Both the position numbers and the translations under genes were made by a program. Source: Bdellovibrio bacteriovorus HD100 (GTDB lineage Bacteria > Bdellovibrionota > Bdellovibrionia > Bdellovibrionales > Bdellovibrionaceae). From it: a DNA stretch of 64,000 nucleotides. The DNA lies in contig NC_005363.1 of NCBI RefSeq assembly GCF_000196175.1, positions 186,001 through 250,000 of the forward strand. The letters are read 5' to 3'. Under the pieces are notes generated by a model. It was not told the DNA's origin, searched no databases, and saw only the letters and a program-made list of their open reading frames with translations. Positions 47,284 through 55,700 of the stretch are shown piece by piece (positions within the stretch are counted from its first letter, which is position 1; every line of letters starts with the position of its first letter).

Positions 47284-48054
47284 ATGAATATGGATCAAAT
47301 TAGCCAACACACCGATGCCAAAAAGCTGCTTAAAAGCCTTCAAGAGGTTTTAAAATCCAAGAAGATCACCTATGCGGATCTGGCGCTTCAGATGGAAGTG
47401 TCCGAAGTCACCGTCAAAAGACTTTTCTCAACACAGAACTGTAACCTGCAAACGGTTTTTAGAATTTGTGATCTTGTGGGGATTTCGTTTTTTGATCTGG
47501 CAGCGCTCGCGAATCAGGACAAAGAAGTCGACTATGTTCTGTCCGAAGATCAGGAAAAGTTTTTTGCGACGAATCCGGCGATGTTTGGAATTTTCAGAGC
47601 ACTTCATCGCGGGGTCAGTCCCGACAAGCTGGCCGAGGTCTGGAAACTTTCAAGTCAGAAGATGTTTAAGGTCCTTCGTAAAATTGAACAATTCGGATTG
47701 TTGGAAGTTCTTCCCAAGAATCAGGTTCGCATCAAAGCTGTTGGCAATATTCGCTTTCAACACAAGGGCCCGCTGGCGCGGGCCATCTTGCGCCCGCAGA
47801 TTATGCAGTTCTTGGATCACGTGGATGTGGTTCTAAAGAACAAAGATGTGTGCATGCATTCTGCCGAAGTGGAACTGTCGAAGAAAAGCATCACAGAACT
47901 GGTGGAAGAGATTCACGCCCTGGGGGCGAAGTATCGCGCCCGGGCTTTGCGTGATAAAAATCTTCTGTCGGCAGACCAGCTTCAGTCGGTGCGCTGGTTG
48001 TTTGCGTTTGCGCCGTTTGAGACCAACTGGCAGCAGTACGAACTTAAAGATTAA
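47284..48054 (+). CDS. XRE-type helix-turn-helix regulator
   Basis: N-terminal XRE HTH (~10-70 from 47284): LQEVLKSKKITYADLALQME, then VSEVTVKRLFSTQNCNLQTV and ICDLVGISFFDLAALANQD. The remaining ~185 residues contain a winged-helix-like part (WKLSSQKMFKVLRKIEQFGL, LEVLPKNQVRIKAVGN) and an all-helical C-terminus. This layout occurs in many Bdellovibrio-type regulators. Start uncertain: 47284 has GGTGA ten bases upstream; 47248 adds 12 residues but would run through the operator-like sites. Its stop interlocks with that of the AbrB-type gene. Confidence 0.72.
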   Translation: MNMDQISQHTDAKKLLKSLQEVLKSKKITYADLALQMEVSEVTVKRLFSTQNCNLQTVFRICDLVGISFFDLAALANQDKEVDYVLSEDQEKFFATNPAMFGIFRALHRGVSPDKLAEVWKLSSQKMFKVLRKIEQFGLLEVLPKNQVRIKAVGNIRFQHKGPLARAILRPQIMQFLDHVDVVLKNKDVCMHSAEVELSKKSITELVEEIHALGAKYRARALRDKNLLSADQLQSVRWLFAFAPFETNWQQYELKD

Positions 48055-48299
48055 AGACCGGCCTCGGGCTCGTTTGATTTTTCAGTTTCGGCAGTCCATT
48101 CCAGCAAAGACAGTTCAGATGTTTTTGTCCAATCAACTTGTTTGCGGTTGATGATGCGGATATTCACTTCGTCGCCGTTCACAGTCCACAACAGGGTGTC
48201 GCCTTTGGCGATGCCCAATGCCTGACGGACGCGGGCCGGGATGGTGGTTTGGTTTTTACGGGACGCTTTTGAAGTGGCACCTGATTTGCTATTGCTCAT
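48051..48299 (-). CDS. AbrB/MazE-type DNA-binding protein (PrlF-like)
   Basis: The start at 48299 is supported by CGGAGAA four bases upstream. The 82-residue protein has the swapped-hairpin SpoVT-AbrB motif: SRKNQTTIPARVRQALGIAK, then GDTLLWTVNGDEVNIRII. This matches PrlF-like antitoxins and small AbrB regulators. No toxin gene (YhaV, MazF, VapC) lies on either side, so it may be an orphan antitoxin or a stand-alone regulator. Confidence 0.78.
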   Translation of the reverse strand: MSNSKSGATSKASRKNQTTIPARVRQALGIAKGDTLLWTVNGDEVNIRIINRKQVDWTKTSELSLLEWTAETEKSNEPEAGL

Positions 48300-48406
48300 T
48301 GATGTTCTCCGTATCTTCATTCTAAAGGTCCGTACAGAGTCTTGTCGCCAATAGTCTTGTTGGGGGCTTGCAAAACAATCCGTTGGTCCGTTCCCAAGGC
48401 GCACTT

Positions 48407-49030
48407 TTACTTGCAGACCCACTTCTGAATGCCGGCGGAAACCATAAATTGCCCGCTGGCGCAGGCATACTGGGGCAATTCACATTGGCCCGTTTGATCC
48501 AAATAGCGTCCGTCCTGGCGATGGCAGCGGTCTTTGCTGGAAAGTTCCGAATAGCAGGATTGTGTCACTCCGGCGGCGTTGACCTCCAAATACAAGGGGC
48601 CGACGAAGTGGGTTCTGTTGTCAGTCAAGCTGGTCAACTGCACCTCACCATAGATCAAACGCCGTCCACTTTTTAAGGTGACAACATTCATCAGGTTGCG
48701 AATCTCGACAGAGACATTCTTGGACCAGGAGCCGACATAGGACTCGGCAAGTGCCAGAGTTTGTGAGGCCGGCAAAGATGCCGGAGAAAGTACCGGCGCA
48801 GTGCCAAAGGCCGCCAGGCAGGATGTGTTTATTGAAAGCAGATCGCGCAAGCTTAGAACCGAGGTCTGTGTCAGTGCCATCTGCTCCAGATCCAATTTTT
48901 TTTGGGCCACCACAGATGAGGTGATGAGCCAGGCGGAAGTGACAATCGCAAGAACACCGGCGGCGACAAGTGCTTCCAGCATCGAGAAGCCCTGTTGGTT
49001 TTTTCGGCTTTGAAAAAAGCGGTGGGACAT
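48407..49030 (-). CDS. Type IV pilin/pseudopilin-like protein
   Basis: Prepilin motif QGFSMLEALVAAG: cleavage after Gly, then Phe with Glu at +5, and a hydrophobic helix of ~22 residues (MLEALVAAGVLAIVTSAWLI). The globular domain has six Cys in the C-terminal part (SCYSELSSKDRC, GQCELPQYACASG, KWVCK). Directly follows the other pseudopilin gene (stop/start adjacent), so both are made together. A role in a pilus-like or secretion fibre is inferred. Confidence 0.75.
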   Translation of the reverse strand: MSHRFFQSRKNQQGFSMLEALVAAGVLAIVTSAWLITSSVVAQKKLDLEQMALTQTSVLSLRDLLSINTSCLAAFGTAPVLSPASLPASQTLALAESYVGSWSKNVSVEIRNLMNVVTLKSGRRLIYGEVQLTSLTDNRTHFVGPLYLEVNAAGVTQSCYSELSSKDRCHRQDGRYLDQTGQCELPQYACASGQFMVSAGIQKWVCK

Positions 49031-50005
49031 TTATTTTCCTGCCTTCTTCTTTTCCGCAGCTTCCGGACTGTTGGCGATTTCATTGCGGATGGTCTGAAGG
49101 CTTTCTCCAGGGTCGTACTTGTTTCCCTTGTTCACGGCATTCCAGTATTCAAATCCTTCTTTGTCTGGCTCACGCCCCAGGATCTCCCGGTAGGCTGTGC
49201 AAATTGCCGGATTCGTTGCGCACATATTGCCGCTTCCGCCAGAGCTGCCATTGCCACTGCCTCCTCCTCCGGAGCCGCTGCCACCAGAAGAGGCCACATA
49301 CACAGTCTGTGTGACGTACTCAACCCGCACCGGAGGCACTTCGCAGTTTCCGGGCTGATTCGGGCCCCGGGAAACCAGGATCTGGCCCGTCGGGCAGGCA
49401 GGAGGAACGGAGCAAGCCGGATCGCTGGTGGGCCTGTAGACTCCGCCCATCATGCGACAGCTGCCTTCGACACTGATATCTGAAAAGCACGACGCCATTT
49501 GGTTGCTGGCATTGACCTCAAACAAGAGGGAGCCCATGTCCGTTGACTTGTTTGTTTTGCCTCCCACCAGATCACCTTTTTTGGACGACTGAAAAGACAG
49601 CTGCCCTTTGAAAAGTCTGTTGGGTGATCCAGGGATTGGTTCAATCAAAGTGATGCCGTCCAGACTGAAGACGACATCGGTCAAACCATAGAGGTTTCGG
49701 GCGGCATTGGGATCTTTGCCGATCTCGGTCCCGCCAATGGTCACAAAGAGCTTGGATCTGCCGTCATGGATGTTGTCTGCGGGATCCAGTTTGATCTTTT
49801 GCGAGCAAACCGTTTTATCCGAAAAGATTCGGCGGGCATCTTGCTGAAGATTGATTTTCCCAAAAGAGGACGAGGCGGACTGTTCCAGATTCTTGGCTGT
49901 TGAAACCAAGGCCATGGATCCAACGCTGACCAAGCCGGCAAGGCCCGCCGCAATCAGGACATTTGCCATAGAGAAGCCTTTTTGATTGGAAATCAGTTGT
50001 TTCAA
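49031..50005 (-). CDS. Pseudopilin-like protein with a C-terminal DUF4214-like module
   Basis: TTG start with GAGGGG five bases upstream. Prepilin-like N-terminus KGFSMANVLIAAG, but Asn instead of Glu at +5 after the cleavage site. The middle domain is beta-rich with Cys (CSQKIK, SCFSDI, SCRMMGG, CSVPPACP). A Gly/Ser-rich linker (~240-260) leads to a C-terminal module with AYREILGREPDKEGFEYWNA and LQTIRNEIANSPEA, matching the DUF4214 consensus seen in adhesins and S-layer-linked proteins. A pilin fused to such a module would present it at the tip or surface; inference. Confidence 0.72.
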   Translation of the reverse strand: MKQLISNQKGFSMANVLIAAGLAGLVSVGSMALVSTAKNLEQSASSSFGKINLQQDARRIFSDKTVCSQKIKLDPADNIHDGRSKLFVTIGGTEIGKDPNAARNLYGLTDVVFSLDGITLIEPIPGSPNRLFKGQLSFQSSKKGDLVGGKTNKSTDMGSLLFEVNASNQMASCFSDISVEGSCRMMGGVYRPTSDPACSVPPACPTGQILVSRGPNQPGNCEVPPVRVEYVTQTVYVASSGGSGSGGGGSGNGSSGGSGNMCATNPAICTAYREILGREPDKEGFEYWNAVNKGNKYDPGESLQTIRNEIANSPEAAEKKKAGK

Positions 50006-50224
50006 TGAACCCCCTCAAGACCGTCAGATCACCTGTCGGTCGGAAAGTCCCCTGATATGAGGAATAAAGTGATTTTTGTGTTGCACGGGGAGCACAAGTG
50101 TTGCTGGGCAAGAGCAAGCAACAGCCGCATTTCGCACTGGTAATCCACCTGATCTTTTCGCAACTGGCATTGCTCACGGCTTTCCACTAAGACGTGACCT
50201 TTAACAATCCGGAAGGAAAGCTCT

Positions 50225-53200
50225 ATGAATCTTTTGCTTTGTTTTCTTATGGCCGTGGCTTCTTGGCCCTCTCTGGTTCTGGCGACCAGTCCTTATTCGC
50301 CGTCCGAGGGGGTTGTGGAAAAGGGACATGATCCGGCTTTGAACAAATATCGCCAAAGGTTCTTTTATAACCCTGACGGAACGTTATCCGCGCAGAAGCT
50401 TGAATCTTTGGTGCGTTTTTTGGATTTTCAAAAGTCTCTGTTGATGGATTCGGCCAAAATGAACCGCAAAGCCAATCTGATTCTGGTTCATGGCTATGAA
50501 AACGACAAAGCGGAAAAAGAGGGCCTGGAAGCGCAAAGCAGCGAGTCGGAAACCATTGCCCCGCTGATCTTCGCCCTGGAGCACGCCCGGGATCTGCAGG
50601 CGCGCCACACGCGCATGAGCCGCAATGAGGTCCATGAAAAGGCGGAATTGATTTTATTGTTTCTTGCTGCGGGTTACACACCTTATCCGATGACAATCTT
50701 TACGTCACTGGTGGAGCGGGTGAAGAATCTGGCAGAAAATTTCTTTGAATTTTCAGTCAATGACTCTGGAAAAACTCAGGCCAGCAACCTGCTGCTGAAC
50801 GGCCGGTTTGCGACCCAGAATGAACTGCGTCTGCACCGCCAGAGTGGGAATGATCTTTCAAAGTTGGATCCGCCCTCATCAGCGATCTGGACTGACAATG
50901 ATATTGAATCTTATGACCCCTATCTGGAGATCTACTGGGGTCGTAAGTTCTTCCCGCCGCGCGAAGATCCTGTTCCGGTATTCCACTATGAGCGTCTGGG
51001 AAATGGCACCATCAAATTTAAAACCCATTGGTTTGATTCGCAGGAACTCAATAAAAAAGGTCTGCCGAAGAAAAAGGATGTCACCCTGCGGGTGGGCTTT
51101 GAAGCGTACAACGCCTCGGTGGTCAATCACCTGGCGCGTATCATCGGCTATCCGGCAAATCCGACGACCTTCCGTTCGGCGATCAAGCTCGAGCTGGGCG
51201 AGACTGATTTTGAAGAGTTCCTGACTCAGTGGAGAAATCTGCATGGTCTGGAGATGGGATCGGCAATGACCCATGTGGATCGCATCCCAGGCGAAAATGC
51301 CGTGATCTTGAAAAACGTGACCCTGGAAGCCTATCCGGACAAGGATGACTATCGTCGTATGGGGCCTTTCCGCATGGGCGACAACGGCCTTCGCAACCGT
51401 CGTGAGTACCGCGCCATGGTGCTTTATAATGCTTTGATTTCTTTACAGGATCAGTTCGAATATCAATCCCGCGTGGATGCGGTCCGAGATTCCAAGCGGG
51501 GCTGGCTGCCGTTGTTCTTCCTGTCGGACACAAGTTCGGCGCTGGGTTTGCCAGCGATGTTGGGGAATGTGGGGGCAGTAAACGAATTCACCTGGGAATT
51601 CACCAAAAAATCAGACGGTCAGGTTCGTCTGTTCTGGTTCTCGGTTTTCAATTCGCGCACCTGGAAAGACACCACTTACAGCGACGTCAAATGGCTGGCG
51701 CGCCGAATGGCTCGGATCCGAACAGATCAGATCGACGGAATCATGGAGACGTCCGGATTCCCCGAGCCAGTGCGCAGACTTTATGCGGAAAAATTGAAAT
51801 CACGTTTGAATAAGATGATGGTTGATTTTGATTTGTCCCAAGAGGGCTTTGCCGCGCATCCTGTGCGCTCCAGACAGGAACTTTCGGCCGCCTATCCCGA
51901 CTATATCAATGAAAAAGGTTTTTTGAAGGAAGGGGCGCAGGAATACCCGGGAAACACCTTGCCGATTCTGGGGAATCGCTTCACCCCTTTGCAGGGGGCC
52001 CTTGTTCTGACCCTGAACGCCCTTCATAACAAGTTTCTGACTTTGTTTAATCCAGCCAACTATGGCAAGGGAGACTTTGTCGTCGATCTGGGTAACACCA
52101 CGATCGAGGGCGGAATTGGCATTGAGGCCTCTCGGGGGGTGAGTGTGAATCCCGAGCTGGGGCCCGGGCAAAGAAGGTACTTACTTAATGACAAGGTCAG
52201 CATCAGCATTCCCGTGGGGATGTTTAGCGACCGCGTGACGACACCGCTGGCGCTGTATTACACCTACACTTTTGAATACCTGCACAGTGTGTCCACGATG
52301 AAAGAGGTCGGCACCAGCCGGTTCTTTGCGCTGCTAAATCCTTTTAGCATCCTGGAAATCCGCCGCTCTTTGGGAGTGGGCGAGCAACTTCGGGTGACCC
52401 ACTCGTTTGGGGCCTCAGTGGGCAAGACCAAACTCAAAGTCATTGATGATGTGCAGATTGAAGCGGCCCTGATCGGGTTGGGTTATGCTTCGATAAAAAC
52501 GGTCTACTATTCGAAACCGCATCCCACGCTGGTGGAAATCAGCACAGACCATGTGGATACGGCGTCCATCTCTAGCGGCATTGATGTGCGAACTTATCTT
52601 CGTGTGGCGGCGAGCATGCGGGCGCAGCGATCCAAAAAAGTCTATCGAATGTACCGCGTGGATTTGTTAAATGAATCTTTAGAGTCGCAGGCCCACCTGC
52701 AGGACGCGGTGGATGCCGCCCTGGTGGACAGTGACTTTACCGCCCTGACTCGATTGGTGAAGCCCCATGAATGGATTGAGTCCGCCAAAAGCAAACACTT
52801 CAACCTGGCCTTTATGGTGTGGAAGAGATCTTCAGATTCTGGGGTCAGTGATCTGTCTGTGAATGGTCAGAAGCTGGTGCTGGCTCACAAGTCCAAATCC
52901 TATGACCGCTCTTTAAGCCGTCTGTGGGATGAGAAACTGGATATTGGCTTTGCCAAGCCGGCCGTCAATGTGGTCGGTGAGTTTTGGGGGGAAGGCATGC
53001 AGGTGGGAACGACGATCGAAGGCGTTGTGGACAGCCAGCAACGGCGTTTTTCGGAGATCGAAGTGATGATCACACTTTCGATTTTTGATAATTACTGCAC
53101 GCGCAAGGAATTTGAAAAGACGTTCAAAAAGTTCTTCAACAAACGTGCGGGGATGGATAACTACATCCGTTTCCAGATGCCGGATGAATTGGAGGCCTAT

Positions 53201-53695
53201 CCCGAACTTGTCGGAACCATGCGCTGGCAAATCAGCAAAAAAGCCCTCCGGGATATTTTAAGTGCTGCCAGCAACGTGAATAATCTGGATTATCTCCTGC
53301 CTTCCGGCGGAGCATTCCATCAGCGGAATGAAGGCTCCACGAATGATCCTCGCGACGACGTCAGTCGCCGCGCACAGAAGCTGCTGCGCGCCCTGGATAA
53401 AGAAGTCACCACCTTTGGCAAGCTCTACACATTGGAGGCCCAGGCGAAGGATCTGCTTTCTGTTCTGGAGGACCTGACAGGGAGAAAAGGCGAGACCGTG
53501 GCGCAGCTTCGTAAATTCACCCGGGATGAAAACATCTGGCTGACGACGAACATCGCCAACATGCTGGAGCTAAGCCATCCGACCTTCCGTCAGCAGAAAA
53601 ACGGTGAATTCTGGGCCAGGGAAATCGGCAAGTACCAGGGGCATAGTTATCTGGATCGCTTTCGCCGCACTAAACTTTTGCAGCCGGTGTATTAG
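50225..53695 (+). CDS. Very large exported protein, unknown function
   Basis: 1156 residues with a signal peptide (MNLLLCFLMAVASWPSLVLA) and GGAAGGAAAG upstream. I recognise no domain. The N-terminal ~200 residues are helical and charged; ~200-330 is a segment with many Tyr/Phe/Trp (SAIWTDNDIESYDPYLEIYW); around 390-480 comes RMGDNGLRNRREYRAMVLYN and a strand-rich region; ~640-800 alternates short strands (VVDLGNTTIEGGIGIEASRG). The C-terminal part (~1000-1156) is helical again. Only a few Cys. It overlaps the ogt gene by 26 bases at the 3' end. Periplasmic or secreted; role unknown. Confidence 0.65.
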   Translation: MNLLLCFLMAVASWPSLVLATSPYSPSEGVVEKGHDPALNKYRQRFFYNPDGTLSAQKLESLVRFLDFQKSLLMDSAKMNRKANLILVHGYENDKAEKEGLEAQSSESETIAPLIFALEHARDLQARHTRMSRNEVHEKAELILLFLAAGYTPYPMTIFTSLVERVKNLAENFFEFSVNDSGKTQASNLLLNGRFATQNELRLHRQSGNDLSKLDPPSSAIWTDNDIESYDPYLEIYWGRKFFPPREDPVPVFHYERLGNGTIKFKTHWFDSQELNKKGLPKKKDVTLRVGFEAYNASVVNHLARIIGYPANPTTFRSAIKLELGETDFEEFLTQWRNLHGLEMGSAMTHVDRIPGENAVILKNVTLEAYPDKDDYRRMGPFRMGDNGLRNRREYRAMVLYNALISLQDQFEYQSRVDAVRDSKRGWLPLFFLSDTSSALGLPAMLGNVGAVNEFTWEFTKKSDGQVRLFWFSVFNSRTWKDTTYSDVKWLARRMARIRTDQIDGIMETSGFPEPVRRLYAEKLKSRLNKMMVDFDLSQEGFAAHPVRSRQELSAAYPDYINEKGFLKEGAQEYPGNTLPILGNRFTPLQGALVLTLNALHNKFLTLFNPANYGKGDFVVDLGNTTIEGGIGIEASRGVSVNPELGPGQRRYLLNDKVSISIPVGMFSDRVTTPLALYYTYTFEYLHSVSTMKEVGTSRFFALLNPFSILEIRRSLGVGEQLRVTHSFGASVGKTKLKVIDDVQIEAALIGLGYASIKTVYYSKPHPTLVEISTDHVDTASISSGIDVRTYLRVAASMRAQRSKKVYRMYRVDLLNESLESQAHLQDAVDAALVDSDFTALTRLVKPHEWIESAKSKHFNLAFMVWKRSSDSGVSDLSVNGQKLVLAHKSKSYDRSLSRLWDEKLDIGFAKPAVNVVGEFWGEGMQVGTTIEGVVDSQQRRFSEIEVMITLSIFDNYCTRKEFEKTFKKFFNKRAGMDNYIRFQMPDELEAYPELVGTMRWQISKKALRDILSAASNVNNLDYLLPSGGAFHQRNEGSTNDPRDDVSRRAQKLLRALDKEVTTFGKLYTLEAQAKDLLSVLEDLTGRKGETVAQLRKFTRDENIWLTTNIANMLELSHPTFRQQKNGEFWAREIGKYQGHSYLDRFRRTKLLQPVY

Positions 53696-54182
53696 GCGTG
53701 CCGCCGCTTTGCTCTAAATTCAGCAGCTTCCTTTTTCTGTCCAGGCCTCCGGAGTATCCTCCGAGGCCTCCGCCGGCAGCAATCACGCGATGGCAGGGTA
53801 TAATAATACAAATCGGATTCTTTCCGTTGGCGGTTCCCACGGCGCGCACGGCCTTTTCATTTTTAATCCGGCGGGCGATGTCGGTGTAGGACACCGTCTT
53901 GCCATAGGGAATCTTTTTAAGCTGCCGCCAGACGGATTCTTGAAACTCTGTCCCGGCAACATCCAATGGGACATCGAAATCCTGGCGCTGGCCTTTAAAA
54001 TATTCCGTAAGTTCGGCTTCGGTTTGCTTAAGAATCTTAAGGGCGCCGTCTTTCCCAGTAAGGGAAGGGGCCAACGGAATCCCCGCGGTCTTTCCCCAAT
54101 ACAGGGACTGCAGGCCCATTTCAGAGGCGACCATGTACAGGTCTCCTAACGGGGAATTCATTTTCCACTGAAGCTGATTCAT
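53670..54182 (-). CDS. ogt: Methylated-DNA-protein-cysteine methyltransferase
   Basis: Suicide repair protein that takes the methyl group from O6-methylguanine. Start at 54182 with GGGAGAAAG upstream, in an ATGA overlap with the stop of the Ada-AlkA gene. 170 residues. The active Cys130 is in NPICIIIPCHRVIAAGGGLG; the wing/recognition helix region is PYGKTVSYTDIARRI, and the Asn hinge is in GTANGKNP. The upstream gene covers Ada-like sensing and AlkA activity, so the two split the roles of Ada/Ogt/AlkA. Confidence 0.95.
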   Translation of the reverse strand: MNQLQWKMNSPLGDLYMVASEMGLQSLYWGKTAGIPLAPSLTGKDGALKILKQTEAELTEYFKGQRQDFDVPLDVAGTEFQESVWRQLKKIPYGKTVSYTDIARRIKNEKAVRAVGTANGKNPICIIIPCHRVIAAGGGLGGYSGGLDRKRKLLNLEQSGGTPNTPAAKV

Positions 54183-55618
54183 TTCTTTCTCCCGGTTTTC
54201 TTCAAGACTTGGGAATACTCCCGCCACAACAAGGCGGCGACATAGCCGCGCCATGGGCTGAAGCTTTCAAACTTGGTCTTGGGATGTTCGGCAATCGCAC
54301 GAGCAATAATCAAATCTGTCGCGGGGAAGGCATCGGTGTGACGAAGAGCCTTCAATGCCATGTAACTGGCTGTCCACGGGCCAATCCCGGGAATGCCAAG
54401 TATCTTTTCCACGAAACTATCCACATCCTGGGCTGGTTCCAGCGAAAGGTCGCCGTTGATCAGCGCCTTGGAAAGGGCCACCAGAGTCTCTTTGCGTCGG
54501 GTGGTGGTTTTTAAGCTTTTCAGATCAGCTTTAATCACCTGCGCAGGAGTTGGGAACAGGCGCACCGATTTTCCATCGCGCAAAAGTCCTGAGTCGCTGC
54601 CTGCAAGATCGATCAAATCATTCACCAGTGCGCGACCCCGTTCAACACTCACGACCTGACCCAGAATGGCGGCGACAACCACTTCAAACGGATCCCAGGA
54701 TGAAGGCAGCCGGATGCCCGGATGTTTTTTCAGCAAGGCCTTCATGTCTTTGTCGGTTTCAAGCACGTTTGCGATAATCACCGGATCTGAATCCAGATCC
54801 AGCAGACTGCGCACGCGGGATATGATGGTGTGCAAGGCTGTTGTATCGGGGAAATCGATCTCTAGCTTTATGCACGATTCATCAGGCAGATCGCTCAAAG
54901 TGATCTGTCCCACTTTGCCGTTCACCTCAATAATTCTGTGCATAAGGCCTTCTTCAAACCACTCCAGCTGTCCCACCGCGTGGGAACGATAAAAGTGCAG
55001 CAGTCCGGTGAAATCAAAAGGGGGGCGGTAAGAAAGCCGGATGGTTAAAGTCGATTTGTCTTTAACAGGCTTTCGGCGGATCTCGGAGGGGCTTTTCTTA
55101 AAACGTTCTTTGAAGGCATCATTGAATCTGCGAATGGAGTTAAAGCCGGCCGCAAAGGCGACCTCGGTGACAGGCAACGCTGTCTCGGTGATCAGTTGTC
55201 GAGAAAGATTCAGACGGTTTTCAAAGGACAGCTGTTTTGGGGTCTTTCCTACTTCTTCTATAAACAATCTGCGCAGGTGACGGGCGCTCACGCCAAACAG
55301 ATCAGCAAAATCATTATCATTGAATTCCAATGTTTCAATTTTATCGATCATCCTGATCGCACGGCGGACCAAGGCAGACTTCCCAATCCACGCCGGTGAC
55401 TGTGGGGCGCTTTCTGGTCGGCAGCGCAAGCAAGGACGATAGCCGGCCTTTTCGGCCGCCAGATGATTGGAAAAGAATTCGACGTTTTCACGTTTGGGTT
55501 TGGCGGGGCAGATGGGGCGACAATAGATGCCCGTGGTTTTGACGCCGACAAAGAACTTGCCGTCAAAACGAGGATCCCGGGCTAGCATGGCATTATAAAA
55601 GACGTCGTCCTTTTTCAT
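54179..55618 (-). CDS. alkA: Ada-type regulator fused to AlkA 3-methyladenine glycosylase
   Basis: 479 residues. N-terminal Ada zinc domain with Cys33, Cys37, Cys63 and Cys66 (GIYCRPICPAKP; YRPCLRCRPE), the first being the methyl phosphotriester acceptor in Ada. An AraC-type HTH follows (~95-175: DLFGVSARHLRRLFIEEVGK; PVTEVAFAAGFNSIRRFNDA). From ~190 comes the AlkA domain with the helix-hairpin-helix ILGIPGIGPWTASYMALKAL and the catalytic Asp in DAFPATDLIIARA. This three-part layout, without the Ada methyltransferase, is known in Ada-AlkA fusions. It probably activates its own operon when methylated. Confidence 0.95.
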   Translation of the reverse strand: MKKDDVFYNAMLARDPRFDGKFFVGVKTTGIYCRPICPAKPKRENVEFFSNHLAAEKAGYRPCLRCRPESAPQSPAWIGKSALVRRAIRMIDKIETLEFNDNDFADLFGVSARHLRRLFIEEVGKTPKQLSFENRLNLSRQLITETALPVTEVAFAAGFNSIRRFNDAFKERFKKSPSEIRRKPVKDKSTLTIRLSYRPPFDFTGLLHFYRSHAVGQLEWFEEGLMHRIIEVNGKVGQITLSDLPDESCIKLEIDFPDTTALHTIISRVRSLLDLDSDPVIIANVLETDKDMKALLKKHPGIRLPSSWDPFEVVVAAILGQVVSVERGRALVNDLIDLAGSDSGLLRDGKSVRLFPTPAQVIKADLKSLKTTTRRKETLVALSKALINGDLSLEPAQDVDSFVEKILGIPGIGPWTASYMALKALRHTDAFPATDLIIARAIAEHPKTKFESFSPWRGYVAALLWREYSQVLKKTGRKK

Positions 55619-55700
55619 GCAATCAGTATAACCCTTCTGGGCTCCTGACTATAGCCGTTTTCGGACATGGTCGGGACGAAAAGAAACCCCTAACTGAGCT

